From contig SVHK01000010.1 in assembly GCA_015055865.1 (NCBI GenBank), forward strand, positions 1 through 43,264: a stretch of DNA of 43,264 bases. Direction: 5' to 3'. The notes beneath the pieces are model-generated. The model was not told the origin of the DNA. It did not search any database and worked only from the letters and a program-made list of their open reading frames with translations. Below are positions 41,389 to 43,264 of this stretch, piece by piece. The position numbers and the translations under genes are program-made. The first letter of the stretch is position 1. Every line of letters begins with the position of its first letter. Origin of the DNA: Clostridiales bacterium (GTDB taxonomy: Bacteria; Bacillota; Clostridia; Christensenellales; Borkfalkiaceae).

Positions 41389-41916
41389 TTATTTTCGAGC
41401 AAAATAATGTAACAACGCAATAACCGTTTTACCGTCTTTGATTTCACCGCTATAAAGCATTTGTTTGGCTTTTTCAAGCGGTACTCTCTCCACGGCAAGA
41501 AACTCCCCTTCGTCCAAACGTTGCGCGGTTTTTATCCCGTTTTTCGCTTCGTAGATATAAATCTTCTCGTTCGTATAACCGGGCGACGGATAATCGATAA
41601 ACAAAAGCTCTACCTCCGTCGTTTTTATTCCCGTTTCTTCTTCAAGCTCGCGTATCGCCGTCAAGGCAGGGTCTTCCCCTTTTTCAAGTTTTCCGGCAGG
41701 TATCTCGTAAAGAATTTCGCCGTAAGCGTAACGATATTGCTTTACAAGCAAGACGCAACCGTTTTCAACGTATAATACGCACGCGCCACCCGAATGTTCG
41801 ACGATTTCGCGTTTGCAAGGAGTTCCGTCGGACAATAATGCGTCGTCGTTTCTAAGCGACAAAATCTTGCCTTGATAAACGTAATTGGTTTTTACAGTTT
41901 TTTCTATCATATCCAT
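41389..41916 (-). CDS. NUDIX hydrolase, ADP-ribose pyrophosphatase-like
   Basis: A 175-residue NUDIX protein. The Nudix box is GKLEKGEDPALTAIRELEEE followed by TGI (about residues 76-98), and the N-terminal strand pattern YQGKILSLRNDDALLSDG and VLLVKQYRYAYGEILYEIPA matches the ADP-ribose pyrophosphatase (NudF/YqkG) subgroup. It hydrolyses ADP-ribose to AMP and ribose-5-phosphate. Two in-frame ATGs lie at the start; AGGTG is 5 nt before the first. The serpin gene follows 100 bp downstream but has its own promoter. Confidence 0.92.
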   Translation of the reverse strand: MDMIEKTVKTNYVYQGKILSLRNDDALLSDGTPCKREIVEHSGGACVLYVENGCVLLVKQYRYAYGEILYEIPAGKLEKGEDPALTAIRELEEETGIKTTEVELLFIDYPSPGYTNEKIYIYEAKNGIKTAQRLDEGEFLAVERVPLEKAKQMLYSGEIKDGKTVIALLHYFARK

Positions 41917-41928
41917 AGCGCACCTAAA

Positions 41929-41945
41929 GTGTATTCAAAATACAC
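41929..41945 (-). promoter_or_regulatory. palindrome in NUDIX gene leader
   Basis: GTGTATT-CAA-AATACAC, a perfect 7-bp inverted repeat between the predicted start site and the ribosome site; could be an operator or small mRNA hairpin. Confidence 0.4.
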
Positions 41946-41967
41946 AAGATTTTCTCTCTTTATTGTC

Positions 41968-41996
41968 ATTATAGCACAAAAACAAAAAATATTCAA
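41968..41996 (-). promoter_or_regulatory. promoter of NUDIX gene
   Basis: On the minus strand, TTGAAT (41991-41996), 17 bp, extended TGCTATAAT (-10 at 41968-41973). Confidence 0.75.
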
Positions 41997-42015
41997 TAAA
42001 TTTTCCTAAAAGAAC

Positions 42016-42044
42016 TTGATTTTTGCGCAATTTTTGATTATAAT
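42016..42044 (+). promoter_or_regulatory. promoter of HPr-like gene
   Basis: TTGATT (42016-42021), 17 bp, TATAAT (42039-42044); AGGAGG before the ATG. Confidence 0.8.
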
Positions 42045-42077
42045 GTAAGCGTTAAAAATATTTTAGGAGGTTTTTGT

Positions 42078-42305
42078 ATGAAATCTATTCAAATTTCTCT
42101 TCAAATGGCACAAAAGGTAAAGGATTTCGTTGCGGTTACGCAAGATAGCCCTTTCGAAATTCTTTTGAAAAGCGGAAAGTACGTCGTTGACGCTAAATCC
42201 ATTCTCGGTATTTTTTCTCTCGACCTTTCGCAACCCCTTACCGTAGAAGTTTACGCGGATAACTGTGACGAACTTCTTGAGAAATTGAAGGAATTTAAGG
42301 CGTAA
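42078..42305 (+). CDS. HPr-like protein lacking the active-site His
   Basis: A 75-residue protein with the HPr fold pattern. It is shorter than PTS HPr (85-88). The segment that normally holds HARPA with His15 reads SLQMAQKVKDFV (7-18), so no phosphoryl-accepting His is present. The regulatory-Ser region is kept: AKSILGIFSLDL (39-50), with S41 matching Ser46 of B. subtilis HPr. It therefore cannot carry PEP-derived phosphate but might be a Crh-like regulator or a structural relative. Monocistronic, with strong promoter and terminator. Such His-less HPr relatives are found in Clostridia; function unknown. Confidence 0.8.
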   Translation: MKSIQISLQMAQKVKDFVAVTQDSPFEILLKSGKYVVDAKSILGIFSLDLSQPLTVEVYADNCDELLEKLKEFKA

Positions 42306-42333
42306 GCCCTTCTATTTTCCTTCCAAGAAAAAC

Positions 42334-42360
42334 AAAAGTTGCCCACTGGCAACTTTTTTT
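42334..42360 (+). terminator. terminator after HPr-like gene
   Basis: AAAAGTTGCC-CACT-GGCAACTTTT stem-loop, with T8 run. Confidence 0.9.
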
Positions 42361-42396
42361 CAGTACGAATGAAAAACGAATTTTTTAGGAGAAATT

Positions 42397-42921
42397 ATGC
42401 AAATTCAAGGCGAAACTTCGGTCAATAAGTTAATATTGCTGTTCGTATTCGATAAGATGGAAAGCGCTCTTTCCGAGCGCGTCATCGTCGAAATGTGTAC
42501 GGCGCGCAATAATTGGCTTAATTATATGGACTGTATGGAGCTTTTGCCCCGTCTTTTAGACGACGGGTTCATTTGTCGCGTTTCGTCCACCGAAGAAACT
42601 CTCTACGCTATTACTACCGACGGCAGAGAGAGTTTGAATAACTTCTACATTACGATTCCTAAAAGCGTTCGTCAAGATATTTCCGCTTACGTTAAAAACA
42701 ATAGCGGTAAATTGAAAAACAGTCAAGAATGTAAAGCGGACTATTACCAAAATAAAGACGGCACTTATACCGTTTTTTTAAAAATTCTCGCGCCCGTTCA
42801 ACCGATGCTTGAACTCAAGTTTATCGTACCCAATAAAAAGACGGCGCAAAATATTTATAAAAATTGGGAAAATAAAGCGTCCGATTTATATTCCGCTATC
42901 TACGAAACTTTGGTTGATTAA
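42397..42921 (+). CDS. DUF4364 family winged-helix protein
   Basis: A 174-residue protein. The N-terminal part (about 8-75) looks like a winged helix: NKLILLFVFDKMESALSE, then NNWLNYMDCMELLPRLLDDG and LYAITTDGRESLNNF, which is the DUF4364 pattern common in Clostridia. The C-terminal part is a beta-rich domain of unknown role (DGTYTVFLKILAP...). GGAG precedes the ATG at 42397. It may be a transcription factor; no target known. It is followed by the 128-bp repeat array. Confidence 0.82.
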   Translation: MQIQGETSVNKLILLFVFDKMESALSERVIVEMCTARNNWLNYMDCMELLPRLLDDGFICRVSSTEETLYAITTDGRESLNNFYITIPKSVRQDISAYVKNNSGKLKNSQECKADYYQNKDGTYTVFLKILAPVQPMLELKFIVPNKKTAQNIYKNWENKASDLYSAIYETLVD

Positions 42922-42965
42922 AATCAACCGTAAAAGCAAACAAACGAAGACCGCGTAAACGCACG
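42922..42965. other. short spacer before repeat array
   Basis: Purine- and C-rich, T-poor spacer, with no terminator hairpin seen after the DUF4364 gene. Its composition resembles the 3' part of the following repeat unit but it does not align exactly. Confidence 0.4.
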
Positions 42966-43264
42966 TTTCCGACGGGAGTTTACTAAGCGTAAACGAGCAA
43001 GGAAACGCGCAGTTCAACGCCGAGTTGCGCACGCGGATTCTACCGCAAGAAAAATAACGAAGCAAGACGCAAGCAAATCAAGGCGAACGAGCATTTCCGA
43101 CGGGAGTTTACTAAGCGTAAACGAGCAAGGAAACGCACAGTTCAACGCCGAGTTGCGCACGCGGATTCTACCGCAAGAAAAATAACGAAGCAAGACGCAA
43201 GCAAATCAAGGCGAACGAGCATTTCCGACGGGAGTTTACTAAGCGTAAACGAGCAAGGAAACGC
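42966..43264. repeat. 128-bp tandem repeat array, open at window end
   Basis: Unit 1 (42966-43093) and unit 2 (43094-43221) are 128 bp each and differ at one base (G at 43009, A at 43137). A third copy begins at 43222 and runs off the edge. Each unit has three small dyads: GTTTAC-TAAGC-GTAAAC inside TTTCC...GGAAA, CAAC...GTTG, and GCGG...CCGC. Then comes a T-poor linker rich in AAGCAA/CAAG-like words. The period is not a multiple of 3, so it is not a coding repeat. No CRISPR-type spacing exists. Confidence 0.9.

Noticed and set aside
42922-43264. CRISPR array.
   Set aside because: The repeat is a head-to-tail 128-bp unit without unique spacers, and no cas gene is visible.

Overview
The window looks like chromosomal DNA from an uncultured, anaerobic, probably gut-associated Clostridia-type Bacillota. 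It is AT-rich, has strong GGAGG-type ribosome binding sites, and shows many near-consensus sigma-A promoters with 17-bp spacers. Typical Firmicutes genes are present (MraZ, DUF4364, PepV-type dipeptidase, ECF transporter, monomeric [FeFe] hydrogenase, XRE-cupin/PotABCD). The genus cannot be fixed from what is visible; no rRNA or tRNA gene was recognised.

Layout. (1) 1-7848, minus strand: an L-rhamnose catabolic operon coupled to a bacterial microcompartment (BMC). Order of transcription is rhaB, rhaA, acetate kinase, class II aldolase, CoA-acylating aldehyde dehydrogenase, Zn alcohol dehydrogenase and two BMC-H shell genes; the last runs off the window edge. The aldolase, aldehyde dehydrogenase and alcohol dehydrogenase each carry a terminal amphipathic segment that looks like a cargo-targeting peptide. 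A divergent DeoR-family regulator (8019-8753) faces it across a promoter region with 10-bp-spaced ATGAACA repeats. (2) 8856-9605: a PHP-domain protein. (3) 9706-14395, minus: murI, then mraZ-rsmH-ftsL-ftsI, the start of the division/cell-wall (dcw) cluster. The ftsI product stops 8 residues after its KTG motif and mraY/murD etc. do not follow, so the cluster is broken. (4) 14547-20209, plus: rpsT, then an XRE-cupin regulator with palindromic operators and a potABCD spermidine/putrescine ABC transporter. PotA has a duplicated C-terminal TOBE-like domain. (5) 20262-27961, minus: a long operon of dut, trmB, an NMT1-like ABC importer, a group-B-like [FeFe] hydrogenase, a GNAT-like protein and a MATE exporter. 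(6) 28099-30905: mgtC-like, a second MATE exporter, and a PH-like membrane protein that appears to be transcribed without a leader. (7) 30967-35548, minus: radC, histidine kinase, response regulator, tilS, hpt. (8) 35739-39376: a PepV-like dipeptidase, and an ECF S-component/coaX/RimK-like operon. (9) 39672-42921: a 70-residue Cys-rich membrane peptide, a lipoprotein serpin, a NUDIX hydrolase, an HPr-like protein lacking the active-site His, and DUF4364. (10) 42966-43264: a non-coding tandem repeat of 128-bp units continuing past the edge.

Most notable signals: the serpin promoter has a TTGACA box and a TACAAT box separated by a 20-bp spacer that contains 11 consecutive G, the layout of a slipped-strand phase-variable promoter driving a surface-anchored protease inhibitor. 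Next are the disrupted ftsI/dcw locus, the 128-bp tandem array, the His-less HPr, and the aldolase-type rhamnose microcompartment.
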